Both the position numbers and the translations under genes were made by a program. This document shows, in pieces, positions 26,509-33,911 of a DNA stretch of 64,000 nt (its first letter is position 1; the number at the start of each line of letters is the position of its first letter). The notes below the pieces were generated by a model that was not told the origin of the DNA, ran no database searches, and saw only the letters and a program-made list of their open reading frames with translations. The stretch comes from an uncultured Parvularculaceae bacterium (lineage in GTDB: Bacteria; Pseudomonadota; Alphaproteobacteria; Caulobacterales; Parvularculaceae), in NCBI GenBank assembly GCA_947259375.1, contig CAMYLZ010000028.1:1-64000 (forward strand), in the 5' to 3' direction.

Positions 26509-26664
26509 CTAGAAGAATGCGATAATGCAGAATGGCTTGTGACAATTTTCCGGCGTCGCCGCCGTTTGCTGCGGCTGCGGCTGCGCCGTCGCCAGCGAGA
26601 CGAGGCACGCAGCCGCAAAGGCGGCGAACACGCCCACCGCCGCCATTTGAAGCATCTTAACCAT
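26509..26664 (-). CDS. 51-residue secreted peptide with two C-terminal cysteines
   Basis: This short gene begins MVKMLQMAAVGVFAAFAAAC with a typical signal peptide ending near LATAQ. A Gln/Pro/Thr linker follows, then NCHKPFCIIAFF at the C-terminus. The two cysteines four residues apart could form a disulfide or bind metal. Its ATG overlaps the stop of the preceding 44-residue gene by one base (TAATG), strong evidence that both are translated. No family is recognised. Confidence 0.6.
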   Translation of the reverse strand: MVKMLQMAAVGVFAAFAAACLVSLATAQPQPQQTAATPENCHKPFCIIAFF

Positions 26665-26798
26665 TACGCAACCCCTGCAAATGAACCGATCGCCGAGAAA
26701 TAACCGGCGCCGACCAGCGCAACCGTGACGAGAACGGCCAAGCCATTGACAAAACCATCGAATTTGCCGACATTACGGGTAGAGTTAGTGTAACGCAT
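26664..26798 (-). CDS. 44-residue single-pass membrane peptide
   Basis: The product starts MRYTNSTRNVGKFDGFVNGL and has one hydrophobic segment (AVLVTVALVGAGYFSAIG). The ATG at 26798 is preceded by an excellent ribosome site (AAGGAGA). It is the first gene of the small-protein/DUF2975/XRE operon, downstream of a purine-rich leader of about 190 nt. No homologue is recognised; the tight coupling to the next gene suggests the two peptides work together. Confidence 0.65.
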   Translation of the reverse strand: MRYTNSTRNVGKFDGFVNGLAVLVTVALVGAGYFSAIGSFAGVA

Positions 26799-26847
26799 GG
26801 GTTTCTCCTTTTCTTTCCTGTGTTCGCGACTCGTTTGATCTTTCTTT

Positions 26848-26879
26848 AGCGGCGCGGGCTTCCTGCGCCGCTCTTTTTT
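26848..26879 (+). terminator. Hairpin with T-run upstream of rdgB
   Basis: AGCGGCGC (26848-26855) pairs with GCGCCGCT (26865-26872) around a 9-base loop and is followed by six T on the plus strand. It would stop rightward read-through toward rdgB. On the minus strand it forms a stable hairpin in the leader of the small-protein operon, without a U-run. Confidence 0.55.
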
Positions 26880-26992
26880 GATCTTTTCTTTCTTCTGTCG
26901 CTCGTTCGCCGAGCCTTCTTTTTTTCGCCCGTTGGCTGTTAAAGTCGCCGGCCGGGCTTTGTCTTTGCGGCGTTGATCCGCCGTCTTGTTGA

Positions 26993-27069
26993 TTTTCGAT
27001 ATACACTTATCGAAAAACGATGACAAGGGGTTTTTGTTGAAAAACGATAATTTTTTTTCGAAAAGGGAT
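26993..27069. promoter_or_regulatory. Promoter and TATCGAAAAACGAT operator array between small-protein operon and rdgB
   Basis: On the minus strand, TTGTCA (27026-27021) and TATATC (27003-26998) form a sigma70-type promoter with a 17-bp spacer. The spacer contains the imperfect palindrome TATCGAAAAACGAT (27008-27021, plus strand). Related copies follow at 27035-27048 (TGTTGAAAAACGAT) and 27056-27069 (TTTCGAAAAGGGAT), the last ending just before the rdgB ATG. TTTTCGATA (26993-27001) and TATCGAAAA (27008-27016) also form a perfect 9-bp inverted repeat. This is an operator-like arrangement; the XRE protein of the operon is the likely ligand. Confidence 0.6.
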
Positions 27070-27075
27070 AAAAAC

Positions 27076-27684
27076 ATGAGCGAAAATGTGCGGAAACTGG
27101 GCCCGGGAAGGCTCGTGATCGCCTCGCACAACGACGGAAAAGTACGTGAAATCAATGAGTTGCTATCACCCTTTGGAATCGAGGCGGTATCGGCGAAAAA
27201 AATCGGGCTGGCCGAGCCTGAAGAGACCGGAATCACCTTTGCTGAGAACGCTGCGCTGAAGGCGCGGGCGGCCGCAACCGCGTCCGGCCTGCCGGCGCTT
27301 GCTGACGATTCCGGCCTTGCGGTGGCCGCGCTGGGCGGCGCGCCGGGCATTTATTCAGCACGTTGGGCAGGCGAGCCCCGCAGCTTTGCCAACGCCATGC
27401 GAAAAGTCGAAGCCGCGCTCGACGAATCCGGCACCGAGGATTTTTCGGCCCGGTTCGTTTGCGCCCTGTGCCTCGCCTGGCCGGACGGCGCGATCGCGAT
27501 TTTCGAAGGCGACGTCAGGGGAAGGCTCGCCTTCCCGCCGCGCGGCATAAACGGCTTTGGTTATGATCCGATTTTCGTTGCCGACGGCTACGACATCACT
27601 TTCGGCGAAATGGACCCCCGGGAGAAGCACTCGATTTCCCACCGCGCCGATGCCTTCCGCAAGCTGATGAAAGCATGTTTTTGA
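27076..27684 (+). CDS. rdgB: RdgB/HAM1 non-canonical purine NTP pyrophosphatase
   Basis: A 202-residue house-cleaning enzyme that hydrolyses dITP, XTP and ITP to monophosphates. Signature segments are [14 protein letters not shown] at the N-terminus, [21 protein letters not shown] with the catalytic Asp, and the C-terminal GFGYDPIF...[12 protein letters not shown]. The ATG at 27076 fits the family; in-frame sequence further upstream is A/T-rich operator DNA rather than coding sequence. Its stop overlaps the start of the beta-lactamase gene. Confidence 0.93.
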   Translation: MSENVRKLGPGRLVIASHNDGKVREINELLSPFGIEAVSAKKIGLAEPEETGITFAENAALKARAAATASGLPALADDSGLAVAALGGAPGIYSARWAGEPRSFANAMRKVEAALDESGTEDFSARFVCALCLAWPDGAIAIFEGDVRGRLAFPPRGINGFGYDPIFVADGYDITFGEMDPREKHSISHRADAFRKLMKACF

Positions 27685-28445
27685 TGGTCAAGTTGCTGCT
27701 CGCCGCCCTTTTGCTGATTTCAACGCCGCTCGCCGTGCAAGCTGCGCCCGAAGGAACGTCATCCGCGCCGACGCTCGAGAAAATCGCCGACAATGTCTGG
27801 ATACACAAAAGCTGGCGACGCATCGAGACCTGGGGGCTCGTCCTGTCGCAAGGCCTGGTGGTCCAAACCGGAAACGGCGTCCTGCTCATCGATACTGCAT
27901 GGAACGATGCGGATACGGATGAATTGCTGCGCCTGATCGAATCGGAAACCGGGGCGGCGCCGAAACTGGCGATCGCCACCCACGCCCATGGCGACAAAAT
28001 GGGCGGCATGGGAACGCTGCACGCCTATGAAATCGCCACGATCGCCCACAGCCTTTCAAACGAAGTCGCGCCGTCGCGCGGGCTGATCCCGGCGAAAACT
28101 TCGTTGCACCTCAAAAAAGGAGAACGCCACGCGCAAAGCGCATCCAACGGCGCCGTGCCTTTTGAGGTCTTTTACCCCGGCGCCGGGCATAGCGGCGACA
28201 ATATCGTTTTTTACTACGCGCCGGCGAAAGTACTGTTCGGCGGCTGCCTGATCAGGCCCGGTGAGAGCCATAATCTCGGCAATACCGCCGATGGCGATGT
28301 CGGCCACTGGGCCGAGGCGGCCCGAAGCGTCGCCGCCGCTTTTCCCGACGCAGAAATCATCATTCCGAGCCATGGCCCGATGGGCGGGCGCGCATTGCTG
28401 GACCACACGGTCGCTTTGGCGACAAAAGCCGCCGCGGAACAATGA
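27675..28445 (+). CDS. Subclass B1 metallo-beta-lactamase, NDM-like
   Basis: A 256-residue periplasmic enzyme with a signal peptide of about 23 residues. All B1 zinc ligands are present. Zn1: H103 and H105 ([11 protein letters not shown]) and H172 ([10 protein letters not shown]). Zn2: D107, C191 (FGGCLI) and H233 (PSHG). K108 after the Asp and the segments [19 protein letters not shown] and LGNTADGD follow NDM-1 closely, as judged from memory of that sequence. Such enzymes hydrolyse penicillins and carbapenems. A start at 27684 (TGATG with the rdgB stop) would give 253 residues. The last 4 bp overlap hemW. The gene sits in core genes with no mobile element nearby, so it looks intrinsic. Confidence 0.85.
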   Translation: MFLMVKLLLAALLLISTPLAVQAAPEGTSSAPTLEKIADNVWIHKSWRRIETWGLVLSQGLVVQTGNGVLLIDTAWNDADTDELLRLIESETGAAPKLAIATHAHGDKMGGMGTLHAYEIATIAHSLSNEVAPSRGLIPAKTSLHLKKGERHAQSASNGAVPFEVFYPGAGHSGDNIVFYYAPAKVLFGGCLIRPGESHNLGNTADGDVGHWAEAARSVAAAFPDAEIIIPSHGPMGGRALLDHTVALATKAAAEQ

Positions 28446-29596
28446 CCCGCGAAACGCCGCTCGGCGTCTATGTCCATTGGCCTTATTGCGCGCGGATCTG
28501 TCCCTATTGCGATTTCAACGTCTACAGGAACCGAGAAATCGACATCGACGCCTGGAGCGGGGCGCTGATCCGCGATCTTGAGTTTTGGGCCGCGCGCACT
28601 GGCGGTCGGAAACTGCAAAGCCTTTATTTCGGCGGCGGCACGCCGTCGCTGGCCCCGCTCGCGGTCATCGAGCGCATCATCGATGCCTGTGCGCGGTTAT
28701 GGGGTTTTGAGCCTGGCGCTGAAATAACGCTCGAAGGCAATCCGACGGATGCGGAGCAAACCCGCTTTGACGGTTTTGCGCGCGCCGGCGTCAACCGCCT
28801 GTCGCTCGGCGTCCAATCCCTGCGCGATGAGGCGCTTGCCTTTCTTGGCCGCGACCATCGCGCCGAAGACGCAAGAAAGGCGATCGACGCCGCAGCACGC
28901 GCTTTCGACCGGATCACCTTCGATCTGATCTACGCCCGGCCCGGCCAGACGCTTGCCGGCTGGCGTGAAGAACTCACCGAGGCGCTTGATTTCGGCGCCG
29001 GGCATTTATCGCTCTACCAGCTCACCATCGAGCCCGGCACCGCTTTCGCACGTGCGGTCGAAAAAGGCCGCTGGGCGCCGCCGGATGAGGAGCTCTGCGC
29101 GGACATGTTCGACGCCGCGCAAGAGCTGACATCGGCGGCGGGCCTGCCCGCCTATGAGATTTCCAACCATGCGCGGCCGGGCGAGCAATCCCGCCACAAC
29201 CTCATCTACTGGACCTATGGCGACTATATCGGCGTCGGGCCGGGCGCCCATGGACGGCTCACCATGGAGGGCGCACGCCTGGCGACAGAAACGCTGGCGA
29301 AGCCGCAAGACTATCTCGCCGCCGCCGCCAAAGGCGCGCCCATGCATGCGCAAACGATGCTAAGCGGCGAAGAGGCGATGACGGAGCGTTTTTCCATGGG
29401 GCTGCGGCTTGTTCGCGGCATGCGGCTCAACGCTGACGACCCCTTCTTTCAGACAGACGGCGCTAGGGATAAGCTGAACCGCCTGATCGCCGACGGGCTG
29501 CTTGCTTATGACGAGACGGCGTCCAAGGCGACACTCAGCGCGACGCCTGACGGGCGGCGCATCTTGAACCGCGTGCTTTACGAATTGCTCGGATAA
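28442..29596 (+). CDS. hemW: Radical SAM heme chaperone HemW
   Basis: A 384-residue radical-SAM protein of the HemN-like family, now regarded as a heme chaperone rather than a coproporphyrinogen oxidase. The cluster site is C16, C20 and C23 (YCARICPYCDFNVY), followed by SLYFGGGTPS. The ATG overlaps the preceding stop as ATGA. The rdgB-(beta-lactamase)-hemW arrangement matches the frequent rdgB-hemW adjacency in Proteobacteria with one gene inserted. Confidence 0.93.
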   Translation: MTRETPLGVYVHWPYCARICPYCDFNVYRNREIDIDAWSGALIRDLEFWAARTGGRKLQSLYFGGGTPSLAPLAVIERIIDACARLWGFEPGAEITLEGNPTDAEQTRFDGFARAGVNRLSLGVQSLRDEALAFLGRDHRAEDARKAIDAAARAFDRITFDLIYARPGQTLAGWREELTEALDFGAGHLSLYQLTIEPGTAFARAVEKGRWAPPDEELCADMFDAAQELTSAAGLPAYEISNHARPGEQSRHNLIYWTYGDYIGVGPGAHGRLTMEGARLATETLAKPQDYLAAAAKGAPMHAQTMLSGEEAMTERFSMGLRLVRGMRLNADDPFFQTDGARDKLNRLIADGLLAYDETASKATLSATPDGRRILNRVLYELLG

Positions 29597-29612
29597 GCGC
29601 AAAGGAAAGCGC

Positions 29613-30068
29613 ATGAATGAACTTTCCGATATCGCCCGTATCATCGAGCTTGCGGTGGCGCCGGTGTTTCTTCTTGCCGGCATTGGCGCTTTCCTCAATG
29701 TCGTCACCTTGCGCCTTGCACGGATCGTCGACCGCTCGCGCGCGCTGGAAGCGCGATGCAACGAACAACCGGACGCTGCCGAAGTCGAGCGCATCCGTTC
29801 CGAGCTTGGCGTCCTCGACAAACGTACGATCCGCGCCCAGCAGGCGATTTTCCTTTTTTCCTTCGCCGCGCTTCTGGTCTGTCTTGTGGTCGCCACGCTT
29901 TTTATCGGCGATTTTATCAACCTCGACATCGCCGCAGCCGTGGCGCTGATGTTCGTCGCCGCCATGTTCGCCATGGTCGGCGGACTGGCGTTGTTCCTTG
30001 CGGAAACCTCGATCGCCACGCGCACCTTGCGGGTGCGCCCGGAACTGTTTTTGAAACCGAAAGGTTGA
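29613..30068 (+). CDS. DUF2721 membrane protein
   Basis: A 151-residue protein with an N-terminal segment IIELAVAPVFLLAGIGAFLN and two further hydrophobic stretches (about residues 78-98 and 104-126), in the DUF2721 pattern (TLRLARIVDRSRALE after the first helix). Function unknown. It lies 16 bp after hemW and 16 bp before the MoeB-like gene, probably in one operon. Confidence 0.8.
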   Translation: MNELSDIARIIELAVAPVFLLAGIGAFLNVVTLRLARIVDRSRALEARCNEQPDAAEVERIRSELGVLDKRTIRAQQAIFLFSFAALLVCLVVATLFIGDFINLDIAAAVALMFVAAMFAMVGGLALFLAETSIATRTLRVRPELFLKPKG

Positions 30069-30084
30069 GGCTTAAATTACGCCC

Positions 30085-30843
30085 ATGACCCCGGAACAAA
30101 GAGAGCGATACGCCCGCCACATCCTGCTGCGCGAAGTCGGCGGGCAAGGCCAGCAAAAGCTGATGCAGGCCCGCGTCCTCATCATCGGCGCCGGCGGTCT
30201 TGGCGCGCCGATCCTGCAATATCTCGCCGGGGCCGGCGTCGGGACGCTTGGCATTGCCGATGACGACAATGTTTCACTGTCGAACCTGCAGCGCCAGATT
30301 ATATTCCATACAGACGATATCGGCCGCGCCAAGACGCAAAGCGCGGCTGATTTCATCGCCCGCCTCAATCCGAATGTCGCGGTCGCGCAGCATCCGCGCA
30401 TCACGGCGGACAACGCCCGGGAGATTGTCGCCGGCTACGACATCGTCGTCGAAGGCGTCGATAATTTCGCCGCCCGTTACATTTTCAACCGCGCCTGCAT
30501 TGCTGAAAGAAAACCGCTGATCTCCGCCGCCGTCGGCCGTTTCGAGGGCCAGCTCGCCACCTTCAAGCCTTTTGAAATGCCGGGCGTCCTGCCCTGCTAT
30601 CGCTGTCTGGTGCCGGAAGAGCCGCCCCGCGATGAACAGATCAATTGCGCGGAGGAAGGCGTTCTCGGCGCCGTGACCGGCGTTCTCGGCACGCTCGCCG
30701 CCATGGAAACGCTCAAGGAATTGTTATCGGTCGGCGAATCGCTGGCTGGCCGCGTCATGATATATGACGGGCTCGCCGCCGCGCTTCGCACGGTGCGCCT
30801 GCGGGCCGATCCGGACTGTCCTGATTGCAGCGCGCTGCGCTGA
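30085..30843 (+). CDS. moeB: HesA/MoeB/ThiF family adenylyltransferase
   Basis: A 252-residue E1-like enzyme that adenylates the C-terminus of a ubiquitin-like sulfur carrier (MoaD or ThiS). The nucleotide site GAGGLGAPILQYLAGAGVG, the ArgFinger-type RQIIFH segment and the zinc cysteines CYRC (about residue 171) and CPDC near the C-terminus are all visible. No moaD or thiS is nearby, so MoeB versus ThiF cannot be separated by context; MoeB is the usual assignment for this length. Confidence 0.85.
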   Translation: MTPEQRERYARHILLREVGGQGQQKLMQARVLIIGAGGLGAPILQYLAGAGVGTLGIADDDNVSLSNLQRQIIFHTDDIGRAKTQSAADFIARLNPNVAVAQHPRITADNAREIVAGYDIVVEGVDNFAARYIFNRACIAERKPLISAAVGRFEGQLATFKPFEMPGVLPCYRCLVPEEPPRDEQINCAEEGVLGAVTGVLGTLAAMETLKELLSVGESLAGRVMIYDGLAAALRTVRLRADPDCPDCSALR

Positions 30844-30867
30844 CGCTTGGAAGGGCGCAAGGCGGCG

Positions 30868-31338
30868 CTAATCTTCGAGCGTGATCACCACCACTGCGCC
30901 CGGCGCCACCGCAACTTTGGTTTCGTCAAAACGCGGTTTGCGCAATTTCGGCCGGAAGCCGTTTGAAAACGCCACTGGCTCTTTCGGGCGGCCGAGGATT
31001 TTTCCGCGGTTCAGCTTGCCGTCACCATTCTCGTCAAGATAGGCGGCGAAGGAATATTCCCCCGGCTCCAGCCCCAGGATCGAGACAATCGCGACCCCTT
31101 CATCGTTGAGTTCGCCTTGATGTTTGAGGCGCGGCATTTCGAGGAATGCGTCTTCGCTGTCATAAACGGTGATGCGCACCGCACTGCCGGGCGCCGCCTT
31201 GAATTTGGTCTTGACGGCGGCGACCACCGATTGCGGGTCTGAATATTTGGCGTAGGCGTCCGGCGCGTCCGGCGCCGAATCCGCATGCGCCGCGCCCATT
31301 CCCGCCAATAGCAACAACATCCCCAACAGTTTACGCAC
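30868..31338 (-). CDS. DUF2141 secreted protein
   Basis: A 156-residue protein with a cleavable signal peptide (residues 1-19, ending GAAHA). The DUF2141 core is VRITVYDSEDAFLEMP, then VSILGLEPGEYSFAAYLDEN and GDGKLNRG...GRPKEPVAFSNG. The DENGDGKLN stretch looks like a calcium-loop-type acidic motif common in this family. Function is unknown. Two GANTC sites lie upstream at 31452-31465. Confidence 0.82.
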   Translation of the reverse strand: MRKLLGMLLLLAGMGAAHADSAPDAPDAYAKYSDPQSVVAAVKTKFKAAPGSAVRITVYDSEDAFLEMPRLKHQGELNDEGVAIVSILGLEPGEYSFAAYLDENGDGKLNRGKILGRPKEPVAFSNGFRPKLRKPRFDETKVAVAPGAVVVITLED

Positions 31339-31451
31339 GGAACAGTTTCTTTCGATAAGGCGCGTTCGAGCGACGCGCAGCGGCGTTCAGATAGCGTGCA
31401 TATCCCGCCGCACAAGGGCTTTTACCGGAACTTAACCATATGATGCGCCCA

Positions 31452-31465
31452 GAATCTTGCGATTC
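31452..31465. promoter_or_regulatory. Paired GANTC (CcrM) sites upstream of the DUF2141 gene
   Basis: GAATC (31452-31456) and GATTC (31461-31465) are 4 bp apart, with a TTAACCAT motif nearby (about 31434). In Caulobacter-type genomes, GANTC sites near promoters are where CcrM methylation recruits GcrA. This could be chance; the genome does encode GcrA. Confidence 0.3.
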
Positions 31466-31528
31466 AACTAAATTCCACGGCCCGCGCCGCCAAAATGACG
31501 GGATCGTTACCGTCCGGCGACAGGCGCG

Positions 31529-32536
31529 TCAGCCGGCGTCCGGGGCGCGATCCTGATCAAGACCGAGGATGACCCGGTCCGGCGGCTTATGCCCGTCTGC
31601 AAACATCTTGATATTGATGATCATCCGTTCGCCCATCTCAATGCGGCTTTCCACCGTCGCCGACGCCATATGCGGCAAGAGGACGACATTCGGCGCCTTG
31701 AGAAGTTTCTCGCTCGGGGCGCCGCGCTCATAAACATCGAGCCCGGCGCCGGCGAGGCGGCCTTCCTCGATCATCGTCGCCAACGCCTCTTCATCGACAA
31801 TCTCGCCGCGCGAGATGTTCACCACATAGGCTTGCGGCTGCAACAGCTCCAGCCGGCGGCGCGACAAGAGATGAAAGGTCGCCGGCGTATGCGGGCAATT
31901 GATCGAGACGATATCAACGCGGGCCAGCATCTGGTCGAGACTGTCCCAATAGGTCGCCTCCAGCGCTTCCTCGATATGCGGATTGATCGGCGAGCGATTG
32001 TGATAATGGATCGACAGACCAAAAGCGCGCGCGCGCCGGGCGATCGCCTCGCCGACGCGGCCGAGGCCGATGATCCCAAGTTTCTTACCGCGTACGCGTC
32101 GGCCCAGCATCCAGGTGGGCGACCAGCCATGGAAGGCGCCGGCCTCGAGCGCGCGCACGCCTTCGACCAGGCGGCGCGGCACCGCCAGGATCAGCGCCAT
32201 CGCCATATCGGCGGCGTCCTCGGCGAGCACCGAAGGCGTGTTGGTGACAATAACCCCACGAGCGTTGGCGGCGGCGACGTCAATATGGTCGGTGCCCGCG
32301 CCGAAATTCGCGATAAGCCTCAGCCGCGCGCCCGCCGCGTCGAAAAACGCTGCGTCGAGCTTGTCGCCGAGCGTCGGCGCGAGCACGTCGACATCTTGCG
32401 CCAGCGCGATCAGCGCCGCCGGCGCCAAGGGCGCGTCCTGGTGATGCAGTTTCGTTTCGAACAAATCCGCCAGCCGCGCCTCCACCGAAGCCGGCAATCG
32501 GCGCGTCACCGCCACCCTGAGCGTTTTCGCTGTCAT
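31529..32536 (-). CDS. D-2-hydroxyacid dehydrogenase (glyoxylate/hydroxypyruvate reductase-like)
   Basis: A 335-residue NAD(P)-dependent enzyme. The Rossmann motif is GLGRVGEAIARRARAFGL. The catalytic triad residues are Arg in NISRGEIVDEEAL, Glu in the following helix region, and His in LLPHMASAT. It belongs to the GyaR/D-glycerate dehydrogenase branch. It could reduce the glyoxylate produced by isocitrate lyase, but that is inference. It is divergent from the SH3 gene, with a CtrA-type box between them. Confidence 0.88.
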   Translation of the reverse strand: MTAKTLRVAVTRRLPASVEARLADLFETKLHHQDAPLAPAALIALAQDVDVLAPTLGDKLDAAFFDAAGARLRLIANFGAGTDHIDVAAANARGVIVTNTPSVLAEDAADMAMALILAVPRRLVEGVRALEAGAFHGWSPTWMLGRRVRGKKLGIIGLGRVGEAIARRARAFGLSIHYHNRSPINPHIEEALEATYWDSLDQMLARVDIVSINCPHTPATFHLLSRRRLELLQPQAYVVNISRGEIVDEEALATMIEEGRLAGAGLDVYERGAPSEKLLKAPNVVLLPHMASATVESRIEMGERMIINIKMFADGHKPPDRVILGLDQDRAPDAG

Positions 32537-32585
32537 GAAAGCACCTTGCGTCCAACAAGCCGGACCGCGCCCGCGCGCCCGCCGG

Positions 32586-32600
32586 TTAACGGTCGATTAA
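32586..32600. promoter_or_regulatory. CtrA-type box TTAA-N7-TTAA
   Basis: TTAA (32586-32589) and TTAA (32597-32600) are separated by exactly 7 bases, and each is followed by C, matching the Caulobacter CtrA consensus. It lies 57 bp before the SH3 gene start and 50 bp from the divergent dehydrogenase start. Another TTAA lies at 32616. gcrA in the same window supports a CtrA-using organism. Confidence 0.6.
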
Positions 32601-32656
32601 CGGCTTCACCGTAGCTTAAGGGTCTATTCATCATTGTCCGTTTTGAGCGCACATTC

Positions 32657-33256
32657 ATGACGCGTCTTCGCCTCTGCGCGGCCGCCGCCGCTTGCCTGTA
32701 TTTGACCGGAGCCGCCGCCTTCACGCAAGCTGCGGCGCAAAGCGCGACTCTGGACGCCGAGTCCGCCGCCGGCGACGCCGCGCAAATGGCCGGCGTGCGG
32801 ATCGACACCCCCTCCGGCCTGCCCGTGCCGCGCATCGTCTCCCTTAAGGCCGACAAGACCTATTGCCGGACCGGGCCGACCTTCGACCATCCTGTGCGGC
32901 TAACATTCATGCGCAAGGATTTGCCGGTCATCGTCATTGCGGAAACCCGCGACCATTGGCGCAAGCTCCGCGACATAGAGGGCGACGAATGCTGGGCCCA
33001 TAAATCGAAACTATCCGGCGCGAAAACCGTATTGGTATTGGAGGACGGGCTGGCATTGCGCGCGCGGCCCAATGCGACCGCCCCGGCCAAAGCCCTGCTC
33101 GGGCGCGGCGTCATCGCGAAAGTCGAGGGCGCGGCCGAAGGCGAATGGCTGCGGGTCGCCGCCGGCGGCAAAAAGGGATGGGCGCGGCGCGCAGCGCTAT
33201 GGGGCGCAGGCGCGCAGGCGCCGCTCGGCCGAACGAATGCTGCAACGCATAATTGA
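32657..33256 (+). CDS. Periplasmic SH3-domain protein
   Basis: A 199-residue protein with a signal peptide (MTRLRLCAAAAACLYLTGAA region, cleaved near AAAQS). Two bacterial SH3 repeats (SH3_4 type) are at about residues 68-118 (TYCRTGPTFDHPVRLTFMRK) and 128-180 (LRARPNATAPAKALLGRGVI). Such domains bind peptidoglycan or proteins in the envelope. A CtrA-type box in the promoter suggests cell-cycle timing. Confidence 0.8.
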   Translation: MTRLRLCAAAAACLYLTGAAAFTQAAAQSATLDAESAAGDAAQMAGVRIDTPSGLPVPRIVSLKADKTYCRTGPTFDHPVRLTFMRKDLPVIVIAETRDHWRKLRDIEGDECWAHKSKLSGAKTVLVLEDGLALRARPNATAPAKALLGRGVIAKVEGAAEGEWLRVAAGGKKGWARRAALWGAGAQAPLGRTNAATHN

Positions 33257-33340
33257 CCGCGCGCGGGCACCCCTTTACCAAGCGTCGATCAATTCCTTAC
33301 CGCCGAAAGAGCGGTCAACCCGAAATGGCGATCGGAGCGC

Positions 33341-33874
33341 ATGAGCGAGAGTAAAAGCAGTTACAGCCGCGAAGAACTTCTGGAATGCGGGTATCACGGA
33401 TTGCGCGGCAAAGGCTCGGCGCAACTTCCCGTGCCGCCTATGCTGATGTTCGATCGCATTACCCATATCAGCGATGAAGGCGGGGAATACGGCAAAGGCC
33501 GCGTCCTGGCCGAGCTCGATATCAATCCCGATTTGTGGTTTTTCGATTGCCACTTTCCCGGCGACCCGGTGATGCCGGGCTGTCTCGGCCTTGACGCCTT
33601 GTGGCAGCTTGTCGGCTTCTTCCTGACCTGGACCGGCGCGCCGGGCCATGGGCGGGCGCTCGGCGCCAAGGAAGTCAAATTTTCCGGCATGGTTGTACCC
33701 AGCGCCAAGAAGGTTACGTATGAACTTGACATACGGCGTATGATGCGCCGGCCACTGATCCTCGGCATCGCCGATGGGGTCATGAAAGTGGACGGGCGTC
33801 AGATCTACCAAGCCAAAGACCTCAGGGTTGGTCTGTTTTCGGCGGAAGAGCTGGCGGCTGGTCTCTCTTTTTAA
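33341..33874 (+). CDS. fabA: Beta-hydroxydecanoyl-ACP dehydratase/isomerase FabA
   Basis: The bifunctional enzyme introduces the cis double bond of unsaturated fatty acids by dehydrating and then isomerising the C10 intermediate. The active-site helix is [21 protein letters not shown] with H71 and D85. The 177-residue length matches E. coli FabA. It is the first of a fabA-fabB-fabI cluster, with 37 bp to fabB. Confidence 0.95.
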   Translation: MSESKSSYSREELLECGYHGLRGKGSAQLPVPPMLMFDRITHISDEGGEYGKGRVLAELDINPDLWFFDCHFPGDPVMPGCLGLDALWQLVGFFLTWTGAPGHGRALGAKEVKFSGMVVPSAKKVTYELDIRRMMRRPLILGIADGVMKVDGRQIYQAKDLRVGLFSAEELAAGLSF

Positions 33875-33911
33875 CGAGCAAACGTTTTCAGCGGAAAACG
33901 AAAGGACGAAT

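Noticed and set aside
26785-27006. A 73-codon highly charged reading frame on the minus strand between the small-protein operon and rdgB
   Set aside because: Its GTG lies upstream of the predicted transcription start, inside the promoter spacer, and the product is a biased Arg/Lys/Glu string with no ribosome site. The purine-rich leader explains it.
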